Shown: positions 45,848-57,545, numbered from the stretch's first letter. The stretch: 64,000 bases of DNA from Ryuthela nishihirai (GCA_038380435.1 JAWZYU010000020.1:39712307-39776306), one strand, 5' to 3'. Notes: a model not told the origin generated them from the sequence alone. A program made the numbers and translations.

Positions 45848-46231
45848 GGGGTGGCTCAGTCAGCAACGCGCCAGGCTCGTAATCTGTAGTTCCCAGGTGC
45901 GAGTCCCAGCTGGCTCAGCGTTGAGATTTATCTCCGCAAAATTCCACGCCTTGTCCACGGTCAGTAGGGGACACCGATGGGCTTGGAATGGCCGTCGTCC
46001 GTCGGATGGACGTTAAGCCGTGGCTCCGTGTGCTGGAAAGTCATATCCTGTGCACGTTAAAGAACACACTGGATGGCCTTGACGGGAGACTACCATCTGT
46101 CTACCAACAGCTGTTCCAGTGGGTCCCCTCCCCCAACCTTCTCTGAGCCTTCGGGGTCCTTGTGATCTGGTTATTTAGCCCATTGTGTGCAAAAAAGTGC
46201 CGCTCAGAGGTAAAACAACCCAGCCCAACCC
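45848..46231 (+). mobile_element. SINE-A, TSD intact
   Basis: TSD TTTTTTTGTG at about 45838-45847 and 46232-46241. Head slightly diverged (CAGTCAGCAACGCG). Confidence 0.88.
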
Positions 46232-46244
46232 TTTTTTTGTGAAA

Positions 46245-46645
46245 AAAAAAAGCGAATATTGTGAAGGCAGGGGAATCATTGCAATCCGCCTTCCCCCTCC
46301 ACAACTCACGGAGGATGAGCCCAATATCTCGGTTGCAGGTGGTAACGGAGAATGTCATTATCACGATAGGATCTCAGCAATCGTCCCATACCAAGAGATT
46401 AGAGCGCTGCGAGCAAGCATAGTGGAACTCTCCCAGCCAGCGATTGCTCCGTGTTTTATGACACCTTCTACTAATGCGGTAGTTAGTTTCTGTTTTTCCG
46501 CGAAGTCGATCTTGCGTCCTTTATACCTTTGAACACATGAATGGTTTATACACAACTTAGACCTGACTTGTGCAAACTATGACCCTGGGGTTGCATGCGA
46601 CCCACCATCGCTTTTTGAGCAAGCTAGTGATGATAAATAAATAAA
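46245..46645. other. Unannotated DNA
   Basis: Moderate G/C content at 46260-46480 and several short frames; none recognised. Confidence 0.3.
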
Positions 46646-46652
46646 ATTTGCA

Positions 46653-46758
46653 AAAGAGAGAGAGCGAACTCTGCCAAGAGCTGAGTCAACATGCATTGCC
46701 GTTAGCGTTGCCAAAAAAAACGTCGTTGCAAGCGCAATTTTCTGAAATGAAAAGGAAC
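46653..46758 (-). repeat. About 100-bp dispersed repeat, copy 1
   Basis: Reverse complement closely matches 53866-53968. Both translate to FQKIAL ... ATLT-MHVDSALGRV and both start after a CAG that could act as a splice acceptor. The family is unknown. Confidence 0.7.
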
Positions 46759-46764
46759 TACAAA

Positions 46765-46915
46765 AGTAGCCGCTTGCCACAGATGTCTCATAGGAATCTG
46801 TTAGTTCATACGCCAAAGATAAGGTCTGTGAGAATGGCGGGACCTCAGCAGAAAAATAACCGAGGCTCGAACCCAGATCCCTATTATCAGTAACCAAGCA
46901 GGTAATCGTACTCGA
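46765..46915 (-). mobile_element. SINE-B copy with tRNA-like head
   Basis: GCCGCTTGCCACAGATGTC, GGCGGGACCTCAGCAGAAAA and a B-box-like GGCTCGAACCC (reverse) are present, running from tail to head. The best view of the SINE-B head in the window. Confidence 0.65.
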
Positions 46916-46919
46916 CCCG

Positions 46920-47255
46920 TTTAAAATAATTAATTTTAGTAAAATTATATTGTTTATATTTAACTTTAGATTTTTTTGCGTTGGTTATACACACGATATT
47001 GATTACATATTTCTCTGATGACCCTCCATTTCACATTTTAATTCTCTGTTAGACCCTTCAGCTAAAAGATTTGCCCCAGACAACATATATTATAGAATTT
47101 TCCTGCTCTGATAGTGCAAAGTCAAATTCTTTATCTCTTAACTTCCAAAATAAGACTTTATTTTGAGCGAAAAAAGTGGCTGAGAATAAATCAAAATTCG
47201 ACCTAAAATATATCTAAATTAAAAAAATAATGTCATTGTACAAAAAGACAAAAAC
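46920..47255. other. AT-rich DNA, nothing recognised
   Basis: No gene or repeat seen. Confidence 0.3.
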
Positions 47256-47259
47256 TGAA

Positions 47260-48032
47260 TGGGGGTTGCTCAGTCAATAAAGTGCAGACTCGTAATCTGC
47301 AGTTACCAAATTCAAGTTCCATCTTTACCAGCGTTGAAATTTATCCCCAATCAGCCCTCGCTGGAAAGAGAACATCGAAGAGACAGAAAAGTCACGTTAA
47401 TCGGATGGGCATTAAGCTGTGGCTGCGTGTATGGGAAAGATATAACCCTGGGCACGTTAAGGAACACTCTGGATGGATTTAACAGGAGGCTCCCATCTGT
47501 CTCCTAATAGTTGTCTAGTGGATACTCTTCCCTCAGGGGCGGGCGTGGCTCAGTCGGTAGCGCGCCAGGCTCGTAATCTGTAGTTCCCAGGTTCGAGTTC
47601 CAGCTGGGTCAGCGTTGAGATTTATCTCCGCAAAATTCCCCGCCCTGCCCACTGTCAGTAGGGGACACCGATGGGCTTGGAAAGGCCGCGGTCCGTCGGA
47701 TGGGACGTTAAGCCGTGGCCCCGTGTGCGGGAGAGACATACCCTGTGCACGTTAAAGAACACGCTGGATGGCCTTGACGGGAGGCTACCATCTGTCTCCC
47801 AACAGCTGTTAGAGTGGGTCCCCTCCCCCAAGTTTCTCTGAGCCTTCGGGGTCCATGTGACCTGGCCATTTAGCCCATGGTGTGCAAAAAAAAGTGCCCC
47901 TCAGAGGTAAAACAATCCAACTCTTCCCCCAACCAAAGCCTCAACCTTCTCTGCGACATTGGTGTCCTTGTAACCTGGTCATTTAGTCTATTGTGTGCAA
48001 AAAAGTGCCCCTCAGAAGTAAAACAAAAACAA
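47260..48032 (+). mobile_element. Older SINE-A split by a younger copy
   Basis: Head and body 47260-47532 (GGGGGTTGCTCAGTCAATAA ...), tail 47929-48032 (AACCTTCTCTGCGACATTGG ... AAAACAAAAACAAC). Diverged. Confidence 0.85.
47533..47919 (+). mobile_element. SINE-A, young, nested in a SINE-A
   Basis: Near consensus. TSD ACTCTTCCC at 47524-47532 and 47920-47928. Confidence 0.92.
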
Positions 48033-48034
48033 CA

Positions 48035-48540
48035 CGTACTAATAAAGTTGTTTTGAATTGAACAGCTTCTATCATAGCTATAAATTTTATTTTTTAACGA
48101 AATGCGGAGGTAAAAGGATGGGATCCGTCTGAGAAATTTAGGATTTGTCCGTGAAATATTCCGGAAGTGACTGGAAGGTCAAGCAATGTTTCATTTCAAA
48201 TTCCAACCGGTAAACTCTTAAAAAAAGGCGGAATAATTTTATTCGAGGTTATAAATCGGATTCTGTTTAAGGTAAGGGTTTGAATTTTTATAGAAACAAA
48301 GAGTGTCAAGAATCAGATCAGTGTATGAAATTTGGGACTTGTCTCTCAAGTATTCGAGAGATTTCCAGGTATTCAAATCTATTAAAAAAGATATATGAAC
48401 TATTTTTTTAATTCCTGCTAAAAGTAACGCTTTAAAAAATAAAGGTAAAGCCAGCCGATGGTGAAATCCCTCACTGAATTCGCATTTACTTTAAAGAAAA
48501 ATAGACCCCGGCAATTTTTGTAGATGCTCATCTTCCTATT
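48035..48540. other. AT-rich DNA, nothing recognised
   Basis: No gene or repeat seen. Confidence 0.3.
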
Positions 48541-48542
48541 GG

Positions 48543-48917
48543 TTTGGTTGGGTTGTTTTATGACTGAGTGGCACTTTTTTTTGCAAATAATGAGCTAAGT
48601 GGCAAGTTAACAAGGGCTCAGAGAAGGTTTGGAGAGGGGACACACTGGATCGCTGTTAGTAGACACATGGAAACCTCCAGTCAAAGCGATTCAGCGTGTT
48701 CTTTAACGTGCACAGAGTATGATTCTCCTCTACACGTGCCAAGGCTTGAGGTCCCTACCGATGGACGGCGATTTTTCCAAGCTCATCTGTGTTACATTTC
48801 TAACCGAGGGTAGGGTGGGAATTTAGCGGAGATAAATCTGAACGCTGGCACAGTTCGAATTCGAACCAAAGAATTTCAGATTACAAGCCCGGAGTTCTAT
48901 CGGCTGGATTTTCCCAA
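48543..48917 (-). mobile_element. SINE-A, diverged
   Basis: Tail TTTGGTTGGGTTGTTTTATG to a decayed head (CGGCTGGATTTTCCC). All regions recognisable, no clear TSD. Confidence 0.75.
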
Positions 48918-48919
48918 TC

Positions 48920-49815
48920 CTCACATCTTCCTTCTGAATACGAATTCAGTGAGTGAGCTATTCAACTCATTGAATTACCTTCTTTTTAGAATTTTTACTT
49001 TTCAGGGAGAGGAAGACTGTATTTTTTATCATTTTATATCTTTTTTCCTTTGTCACTAAATATACCCATTTTCGGAAGAGAAGATTTCTACTAATTCTGT
49101 GTTTTTATTTTGATATGATTCGTAAAAGTCGACTCCTGTTCCTGACCCTCTTTTTGGGAGAGGGATTATGTGTGGGGGGGGGGATGGTTTTGGGATAGTT
49201 CACCACATTGTAGACGTGTAAATTTTATGTGAAATATAACTCACTGGAATTGACCCCCATGAAATTTTCCATCCTCTTTTTGAAAGGTAAAGGAGGAGGA
49301 TGGGCAAATTCGTGTTCAGAAGATATAGTGAAACGATGTTTCTTTTTCACATCTCCGTGAGAGATTTTCCTACATCGCTTTTCTCAGTCAGAAAGTAGGG
49401 AACGCATTTGAACTAGTCCATAATATTCCCAGCATAAGTAGCTTTTATTTCGGATATAACTCGTTAATCTCTGTAATCATTTACGTGATTAATTGTCCCT
49501 TATTTTTGGGTGAGGAAGTTGAAGAGGTTCTTTTAACCTTTTAATAAGCTGTCCCTTGAATATCAACATAATCAAGTTTTAGTTGCAAAACCAAGAGACA
49601 TAGTTACACTGTCACCTTGGGTTGTTTAATATCAGACGGACAAATTAAAACATATGTATTTGCTATAAAAAATAACCATTTCAGCAGAAAGTGTCGCGAA
49701 ATTTAGATTTGTAAGATTGGTCAACACCTTTAGTCAACTCGGATTTCGTATCTACACTTTTTAAATCTTTACAGTTCTGATTTAAAAAAACATTTTAAAT
49801 CAGAACTTAATAACA
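48920..49815. other. AT-rich DNA, no gene seen
   Basis: A run of G lies near 49178. No domain or repeat recognised. Confidence 0.3.
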
Positions 49816-49819
49816 ATAT

Positions 49820-50027
49820 AGGGTATGGCTCTCCCTCACATGGGGCCAAGGCTTAAAGACGAACGGACGAATGGCGTGCTTTCCAAGCCCATCGGTGTCC
49901 ACTACTGACAGTAGGCAGGGCGGGAGTTTCGCGGAGATAAATCTCAACGCTGGTCCAGCTGTGACTCGAACCTGGGAACTGCAGAGTACGAGCCTAGCGC
50001 GCTACCCACTGAGCCATCCCCTTCCCA
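49820..50027 (-). mobile_element. SINE-A, head half only
   Basis: Starts in the body (GGGTATGGCTCTCCC) and ends at the head (CACTGAGCCATCCCC). The tail is missing, and it joins the next fragment directly. Confidence 0.75.
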
Positions 50028-50298
50028 GAGCCGTTAGGAAACATATGAAAGCCTCTCATCAAAGCCATCCAGCACGTTCTTTAACGTGCACAGAGTTTTG
50101 ATCTTCTATACGCAGGGCCACGACTTAACGTCCCATCCGACGGATGGCTGCAATTCCTAGTTCATCAATGTCCCCTTTCTCACTGAGGGAGGGTGGGGGT
50201 TAGCGGTGATAAATCTCAACGCTGGCACAGTTGAGACTCGAACCAGAGAACTTCATATTACGATCTTGGTATGCTATCCACTGAACCAAAGCCTTCCC
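50028..50298 (-). mobile_element. SINE-A, head half, diverged
   Basis: Same orientation as its neighbour: AGCCGTTAGGAAACATATG to CTGAACCAAAGCCTTCCC. Probably an older element into which the neighbour inserted or fused. Confidence 0.7.
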
Positions 50299-50299
50299 T

Positions 50300-51310
50300 C
50301 ATTTCAAGATATTTAACACACAATACATCAATCATTTTACATTTAACATCAATACATACATATGCAGAAATTTAATAAATTATTGGAGAATTCTCGTGTT
50401 ATGTTAACGGAAAGCTGACTTGGAAGCTTTACAACAGCTAAAATAAGCTTTCTATGGAATAATTTAACTGACGATAAGTTAAATATGAATCTCGACTTCC
50501 AACAGTGTTCGCTCTGTGTATAGAGAGAGATAGAAGTTTGAATATTTAACAACTGCAATGCATCGTTTATTTCAGATTGTACTAAGTTGTACTAAGTTGT
50601 ATACAACTTAGTACAATTGCAAACTATTTAAAATTCCCATTTTAGAACTTCGTGTAATTATTATTTATTTAAATTTTTAGCCAATTATAAATGATTCCTG
50701 TTGAATAAACTACATTGTTAGGTATTCCGTTCTTCCGTAACGTTTTAAATATTGAACAAATGTTTCTGAAAATCGAGACGGTAAACAATGTCTATGATTG
50801 TGCGTCAGAATTGAGGATTTTAATGCAAACAGTAGACGTTTTATTTCGGATTATAAAATACTATTCATCCTCTTTATTATACTATACAGGTGATATACGA
50901 CACATGCAATTTAATAATGGTGAAGCGTAAATGCACACCACGAAGAATGGTATGCATTTACGCTTTGATTTTTTGTTCATTTTTAGTGAGAAATGGATGT
51001 GCATCATTTTTCAGTAAGAATGACTGTTAGTCCACTGTTGCATTCAGATCCCAAGTTAGAGGTAAACGATCATCAAGCAAAGTCATCGATCATGATCACC
51101 ATGTGAAGTCATATATCATTAATACCAATTGGAAATCATCGATCGTGAGAATCGTGTGGTATCATGAGCATCATACGAAGAGATCTATCCTGATCATCAT
51201 TCGAAGCCATCTATCACGATCATCATTTGAAGTATTTGAATTAATAGAATCGTAATGTCATCAATAATACAATGTTTTGAGCACTATTATGCTGTGAGTA
51301 TAGAGGAAAA
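50300..51310. other. AT-rich DNA with small palindromes and a weak 30-bp repeat
   Basis: TTGTACTAAGTTGTA and its complement form a 30-bp perfect palindrome at 50587-50616, next to a tandem copy. AAGCGTAAATGCA pairs with TGCATTTACGCTT at 50923-50964. Text at 51060-51240 repeats GATCATCAT / GAAGTCATC at about 30-bp spacing. No gene recognised. Confidence 0.5.
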
Positions 51311-51311
51311 A

Positions 51312-51411
51312 ATTGTCTTGAGCCAGCAGGGATCTAAACACACGATGTGATAGAGTAACTGACAGATCATCAGGAGGTCGTGGGTTCAGATCCCACCCGG
51401 CTCAAGACAAT
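51312..51411 (+). repeat. tRNA-like fold-back, not a standard tRNA
   Basis: The 23-nt ends are inverted repeats with three mismatches (ATTGTCTTGAGCC ... GGCTCAAGACAAT). Inside is a good T-arm (GTGGGTTCAGATCCCAC) and a CTGA...TCAG stem with a 7-nt loop. The D-arm is not normal, and U33 is absent from the loop, so I regard it as a tRNA-derived relic or fold-back. Confidence 0.5.
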
Positions 51412-51559
51412 GACTACGTTGACTTACAGAATATTAGTGCAAAACATTATAACTGTGAAGTGCTGCGATATAAAATGCTATTAATTGTAACAGATAATGT
51501 ATACATAGTCATCGATAATGTTCTTATTATTTAATGCCACTGGACAGTTCCAACGACAT

Positions 51560-51820
51560 ATTGGCTTGGGTGCTTAGTTGAGTGTAAGAAGACTTGTGTT
51601 CGAGTTCTGGAGAGGTTTTCTTGTGTTGTTTTTCTGCTCAGGCATCGTCGTCATCAGAAATATTCCCTATTGGCTATTATAATAAAAAAAATAAAAAATA
51701 AATACCCCCTCAAGCAGCTGCTTGCCACAGAAGTCTGACAGGAGTCTGTCAGTTTATATGCTACAGTAGAAGGTCTGAGAGGATGGCAGGACCTCAGCAG
51801 AAAAACGACACAAACGTCCA
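51560..51820. mobile_element. Two SINE-B pieces in inverted arrangement
   Basis: About 51560-51665 holds the plus-strand SINE-B head (TTCGAGTTCTGGAGAGG, TTTTTCTGCTCAGGC). About 51700-51815 holds a minus-strand tail and body (CTCAAGCAGCTGCTTGCCAC ... ACCTCAGCAGAAAAAC). Between them lies an A-rich stretch. Confidence 0.6.
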
Positions 51821-51824
51821 TGCC

Positions 51825-53178
51825 TATTATATTGACAAGTAAATGTTACACGTTTGTGGCCGGTCCAGTATCTGTGAAGCAATCGAGCGCAAACAGTTGA
51901 CAGTGAAGTCAGTTTTAAAGGAGAAATGCAAATAATCAATTATGAAATTCCAAAAAGAGTACACTCTTTTGTGTTGAGTAAGCAGTAAAATTATAAGAAA
52001 AAAAAATCCAAAGGTACATTGGAAAAAATTTAATTCCTTCAAGATATTAGAAATGAATTTCTTAAAATAAATCATGGATCGATTAGGAAAATCTATAAGT
52101 GTTTCTTTTTATCAATGGCGAAAGTCTATACATATTAGTATAATCCAAAAGTGCTAGGTAAAGTTTATGGAATAGAAAATTCCACAGCAGTTCAGAATTC
52201 AGTATCAGAAAATAAATAGGTGTCAGAAAAACATTGCAGGAAAAATCAGTGAATTACTGAAATTGTCAGGAAAATATTATAGAAAAAATGTTTCTTTAAT
52301 TTTTTAATTATCTTTTTTGGGAAGGGAGGGGTCGCGTTTGAAGTAGCCCATGACATTGGGTACATCGCATTCGACGTATAACTCGTTAAGGGACAACCCC
52401 AAGAATTTCCTACCCATTTTTGGGGAGAAAGTAAGGTGATGGTGGTGTGCAGTGGCAAGGGACCCGACACCCCCCAAAGAAAAAGGGGGGAAAACACTGG
52501 AAAATTTTCCAAAAATCTTTTCCTAATTAAAATTCATTTTTTATATTCATGTTGTGTCTTCTATTTCTATACTACTTATGAATTAGCGGTCACATAAGCT
52601 GAGAATACCCTATAGCTCTTGGGAATCACGGCCGCTGTGAACACAAGGCGAACGAAGCAGTGCTCGGGCGAACCGAGCTCTGCATCGTTTTCCCGAGCCG
52701 GGCCAGCGTGCCTTTGGCTCCCCCCAAGATTAAATCCTGAGAGCGCCACTGGTGGTGTGTGTGTGGGGGGGGGGGGTCGTGTCATAATTCGAAGTAATCT
52801 ACGACAGTCCTCATATGAGCTTTTATTTGACACCGAACTCGTACTGTAGACCCTCGCATTGAAGGATATCGCGGAAGAACGCCTTTCATATTTTCGCTTT
52901 ATTTAGGGGAAAAGAAAGCAAGGGGAGGAGTAAATTTTGATAAACTGTGACACTCATCATGTCACAAGCTTTCATTTGACGGATAGCCCATAGTTGCGGC
53001 TCTAGCATTCCCAAAATGTCGAAGATATAGTGGAACAATCGTTTTCATATTTCCCCTTTTTAGAAGGGGGGGGGGGGAAGAAAGCATGGGGTAAATGGTT
53101 TATAGCCTATGACACTCCCCACGTCACAAGCATTCATTTGACATATAAATCATTAAGTTTCTACGTAGCGTTCGAAAC
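51825..53178. other. AT-rich DNA, no gene seen
   Basis: A small more G/C-rich patch at about 52620-52760 has open frames on both strands, none recognised. Runs of G lie near 52767 and 53068. Confidence 0.3.
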
Positions 53179-53181
53179 GTA

Positions 53182-53398
53182 CAATCGCTCAAAAAAATAT
53201 CCGAACATTATGGTTGATTACAGAATTCAGAGAAAATATCTGGCAACGATTTTTTTTTTTAGAAATTAGTGATCTGGCAACCCTCGGTGTACGTACAGGA
53301 AGGTTTCCAGATCACTAATTTCTAAACAAACTCGTTGCCAGATATTTTTCTGAATTCTGTAATCAACCATAATGTTCGAATATTTTTTTGAGCGACTG
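53182..53398. mobile_element. Palindromic MITE P1
   Basis: A 217-bp near-palindrome, TA on both sides (53180-53181, 53399-53400). The centre is diverged (TCGGTGTACGTACAGGAAG). Arms match the 5.1-kb copy. Confidence 0.9.
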
Positions 53399-53401
53399 TA
53401 C

Positions 53402-54029
53402 GGTGGAAGAACAGTTTTGCCAAGCAAACTGACAAACCGACAAACCAACGAATGACGAGCGAAGAGAAATGGGAGATAGGTTAAAAAGAAACATCCATAC
53501 ATTTTCTACGACTCGAACCCAGATATATTTGATTAGTAGCCAAATACGGATTAAAATTAACAAAGAAAATATAGTAATATAAATATTGGTCGGTGAGAAA
53601 TTGCAAAATTAACCGTCAAAAACTACACCCCAAACGGTAGACAGAGATTCAAAAATAATAATGAATAAAATTAAATACTGACCGATTCTATACTACAAAA
53701 ATTCTTGACTTTATATGCATTGTTAGGTTCGTGCACCGATTCTCTGCGGAGCGAGATATCGGAAAGTATTGGAAGACGATTCGTGAAAAAATCGTTTCAC
53801 AATTTGCATACATTGGACCATTGTTTTCAGATTTTCAAAAGCTTTTGTATGTTCCCATTTCAGTTTTTTTTTTCCTTTTCATTCCAGAAAATTGCGCTTC
53901 TAACGGCGCTTTTTTTTTGGGCAACGCTAACGACAATGCATGTTGACTCAGCTCTTGGAAGAGTTCTAAACAAGACGAGAACAATACATGCGAGTGCCAC
54001 TTAAATCAGTGAGGTTTTGCTGTCTTTTC
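53402..54029. other. Unannotated DNA
   Basis: No gene recognised, except for the dispersed repeat listed at 53866-53968. Confidence 0.3.
53866..53968 (+). repeat. About 100-bp dispersed repeat, copy 2
   Basis: Matches the reverse complement of 46653-46758, with small differences in the T-run and about ten substitutions. Shares the MHVDSALGRV reading. Confidence 0.7.
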
Positions 54030-54040
54030 ATTATTACCTG

Positions 54041-54424
54041 GGGCGAGAGTGGCTCAGTCGGTAGCGCGCCAGGCTCGTAATCTGTAGTTCCCAGGTTCGA
54101 GTCCCAGCTGGGTCAGCGTTGAGATTTATTTCCGCAAAATTCCCCGCCCTGCCCACGGTCAGTAGGGGACACCGATGGGCTTGAAAAGGCCGCCGTCCGT
54201 CGGATGGGACGTTAAGCCGTGGCCCCGTGTGCCGGAGAGCCATACCCTGTGCACGTTAAAGAACACGCTGGATGGCCTTGACGGGAGGCTACCATCTGTC
54301 TCCCAACAGCTGTTCCAGTTGATTCCATCCCTCAACCTTCTCTGAGCCTTCGGGGTCCATGTGACCTGGCCATTTAGCCCATGGTGTGCAAAAAAGTGCG
54401 CTCAGACGTAAAACAACCCAACCC
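54041..54424 (+). mobile_element. SINE-A, TSD intact
   Basis: TSD ATTATTACCTG at 54030-54040 and 54425-54435. Complete; small changes near the tail. Confidence 0.94.
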
Positions 54425-54439
54425 ATTATTACCTGTCTT

Positions 54440-55395
54440 CCTACTGATTTGTGTGTTTGTCAGAATGGTTGTTCCACTTCACCTTCCCAACCTGTTGACC
54501 ACCTCAACGAGTTTAGTGTCACATGAGAGCCTGTGAAGTGGGTAGATGGCTATAAAATATTTAACCCCCGACCGATGTTTGATTTCCCCATGTTTCCCAT
54601 GAAATTTATTCGATTAATCTATTTCTGAATGAAGCAGTGACAGTATAATGATAGCAAACATGCAGGAAATGTAAAACATGTGTTATTAAATGTACGTTCT
54701 TTTTGAGAAATATTGAAATAATGTCGTTTATTGAAACATCAAAAGATTGCTTCTCATCGACAAGTTGATAGGATTGAAATAATCTATTACATTCACATTT
54801 TGGCTTATTCTAACATCGGAAAAGAAGTTTTCAGGAAAAAGAGCATTATTAATTATGGCGACAGATTAAAACACGCAAGGACGGAATCATGGAATCTGGA
54901 ACTATTAATCTTTATACTTTTAACTGAAAATTTGTCCCCAAATAAGTGTTTTTAGTTAGAAATGAACGATGAGTTTATCCGTATAGTGAGAGAGTTTTGC
55001 AATTTCCTTTCACAAGATAAATTGTGTTGATTATTTAGTTCAAAATAAGCATTTATTTTTAGAAGAGCTTTCCCATTGTTTCAACGACAGATTTATTTAG
55101 GGAATTTCTCGACAGATTTTATTCTTCGAATATCGGAATGGATTAGGACAGGCCAGGGTCTAGAAAAAACTAAATGTTGGAGGGGGGCTGATAAGTGACT
55201 CGACTGAGATAAAAACGGTGAAAAAGATGCCAAGAGATTGGAATTCCATTGCAGTGTAACATTTCGCCTCCGTTTTAGAGGCGTTTAAAAATGTATAAAA
55301 TATGATTAAGTTTAATAACTTTTTTGCCTCCATTGCCCTTACTAGCATTCTCAAAGTGCTTTTTCCCTCCTCAAAATTCGATCCGCTCTTGGATT
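54440..55395. other. AT-rich DNA, no gene seen
   Basis: No domain or repeat recognised. Confidence 0.35.
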
Positions 55396-55397
55396 AG

Positions 55398-56078
55398 GAT
55401 GATTTTATCTCTGAGCTGAACTTTGGCGATCACAATGGGCTAAATGGCTAGATTATAAAATTTCCAAGAGCTTTTGAATTTAGACGTTGCTAAAAATGGA
55501 AAGGAGATCCTCTGGAAAATTATTAGTAGACAGATGGGAGCCTCTCCAGCGTGATCTCCAACGTTCACAGGTTATGACTTTACTGTACCGGATTCATAGA
55601 ACCTACCAACCAACGGATGACAGCCTTTTCAAGCATTTCAGTGTCCACTTTCATCGGGAGCGGGGGCGGCTCAGTCGGTAGCGCGCCAGGCTCGTAATCT
55701 GTAGTTCCCAGGTTCGAGTCCCAGCTGGGTCAGCGTTGAGATTTATTTCCGCAAAAATTCCCCGCCCTGCCCACGGTCAGTAGGGGACACCGATGGGCTT
55801 GGAAAGGCTGCCGTCCGTCGAATGGGACGTTAAGCCGTGGCCCCGTGTGCCGGAGAGCCATACCCTGTGCACTTAAAGAACACGCTGGATGGTCTTGACG
55901 GGAGGCTACCATCTGTCTCCCAACAGCTGTTCCAGTGGGTCCCCTCCCCCAACTTTCTCTGAGCCTTCGGGGTCCATGTGACCTGGCCATTTAGCCCATG
56001 GTGTGCAAAAAAGTGCCGCTCAGAGGTAAAACAACCCAACCCACTTTCATCGAGTGTGTTAGCAGAAAAACTAATCCT
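55398..56078 (-). mobile_element. Older SINE-A split by a younger copy
   Basis: TTTTATCTCTGAGCTGAAC to AGTGTCCACTTTCATCG, resuming after the younger copy with GTGTGTTAGCAG. Strongly diverged, head lost. Confidence 0.65.
55657..56041 (+). mobile_element. SINE-A, young, nested in opposite orientation
   Basis: TSD CACTTTCATCG at 55646-55656 and 56042-56052. Near consensus. Confidence 0.94.
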
Positions 56079-56121
56079 GATCATTAGATTTTAGTAACCT
56101 TTAGTCTCATGCTAGTAAAAC

Positions 56122-56475
56122 ATTACGTCTGAGAGTTTTTTGTGCATACAAATGGAATAAACGGCTAGGTCACAAGAACCCCCAAAGGTTCAGAAAAGGT
56201 TGGGAGAAAGGGATCCACTGGACAGCTGTTAGGACAGATACTAACCTCCTATCAAAGTGTGTTCCTTAAAGTTCAAAGGATATGCTCTCCTGCACAAGAG
56301 ACCACGGCTTTACGTCCCATCTGATGGATTGTATCCTTTCGAATCCCATCGATGTCCCCTTTCTCACTGAGAGTGGAGTGGAGATTCAGCGCAGGTAAAT
56401 CTTAGCGTTGGCACTCGAAACTGAGAACTGTAAATTACAAGCCTGGAGCGCTATTGAATGCACTACCCTTGCCCA
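56122..56475 (-). mobile_element. SINE-A, diverged
   Basis: Tail ACGTCTGAGAGTTTTTTGTG to a decayed head (TGAATGCACTACCCTTGCCC). Confidence 0.7.
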
Positions 56476-56520
56476 TATACCTCCACTATACAGATTTTAA
56501 ATATTTTTTCCCATTGATAT

Positions 56521-56887
56521 ACGCGCCAGGCTCGTAATCTGTAGTTCCCAGGTTCGAGTCCCAGCTGGGTCAGCGTTGAGATTTATCTCCGCAAAATTCC
56601 CCGCCCTGCCCACGGTCAGTAGGGGACACCGATGGGCTTGGAAAGACCGCCGTCCATCGGATGGGACGTTAAGCCGTGGCCCCGTGTGCGGGAGAGCCAT
56701 ACCCTGTGCACATCAAAGAACACGCTGGATGGCCTTGACGGGAGGCTACCATCTGTCTCCCAACAGCTGTTCCAGTGTGTCCCCTCCCCCAACCTTCTCT
56801 GAGCCTTCGGGGTCCATGTGACCTGGCCATTTAGCCCATGGTGTGCAAAAAAGTGTTGCTCAGAGGTAAAACAACCCAACCCAACCC
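56521..56887 (+). mobile_element. SINE-A, 5'-truncated
   Basis: Begins at GCGCCAGGCTCG, so the A box is missing, and ends AACCCAACCC. Otherwise near consensus. No clear TSD. Confidence 0.9.
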
Positions 56888-56889
56888 GA

Positions 56890-57300
56890 GTTACATTCAT
56901 TACGCTATATTCATTTCTTGGTACAGAAATGATATCGACAATAATCCAACTAACATGCAACAAGCAGTCATTGATCAATAAATAAGATGGAAAGTATTAA
57001 TTCTTGTGTTCATTTCGTTCTCATAATGTTCTTTCTTGTAGAATGCTTTAAATGGTGAAGCAATAACATTCCTAAGGATTTAGAACTGAAATATTTAAAA
57101 ACAAGATAAATATTCCTGAAACAACGGTTGTAGAAATCGATCGTTAATCTAGAGTATCTATCCCTGTGCAAATAATCGTAAGTGATAGTATGAGAGATAC
57201 GAGCACAAACTTAAAGAGGCTTCGAGGTTATCTCTGTCATTTTTTTTAATCTCTGCTTCCTTAAGAAAAAAATACTTCTTTTTTTAAATATGTCAATAAT
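56890..57300. other. AT-rich DNA, nothing recognised
   Basis: No gene or repeat seen. Confidence 0.3.
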
Positions 57301-57304
57301 TTCT

Positions 57305-57545
57305 TTATAAAGCAACTGAGAGAAGTCTGTTGTGGCCTTTTTAAAACAATGGATCTGTAAAAGTTTTTGATCATTTCAAAAAATATATAGACAGAGAGAT
57401 CTGTTGGCCCCTTTCAGAAATCAAACTGAAAAAGGTTTGTTGGCCCTTTAAAAATTAAATTGAGAGAGGTCTGTTGACTCTTTTAACGAAATCAAATTGA
57501 GAGAAAGGTCTGCTGGCCCTTTTGAGAAAACGAACTGAAGGACGT
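57305..57545. repeat. Degenerate tandem repeat, about 55 bp
   Basis: Variants of AACTGAGAGAGGTCTGTTGG followed by CCCTTTT recur four or five times. Confidence 0.65.
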
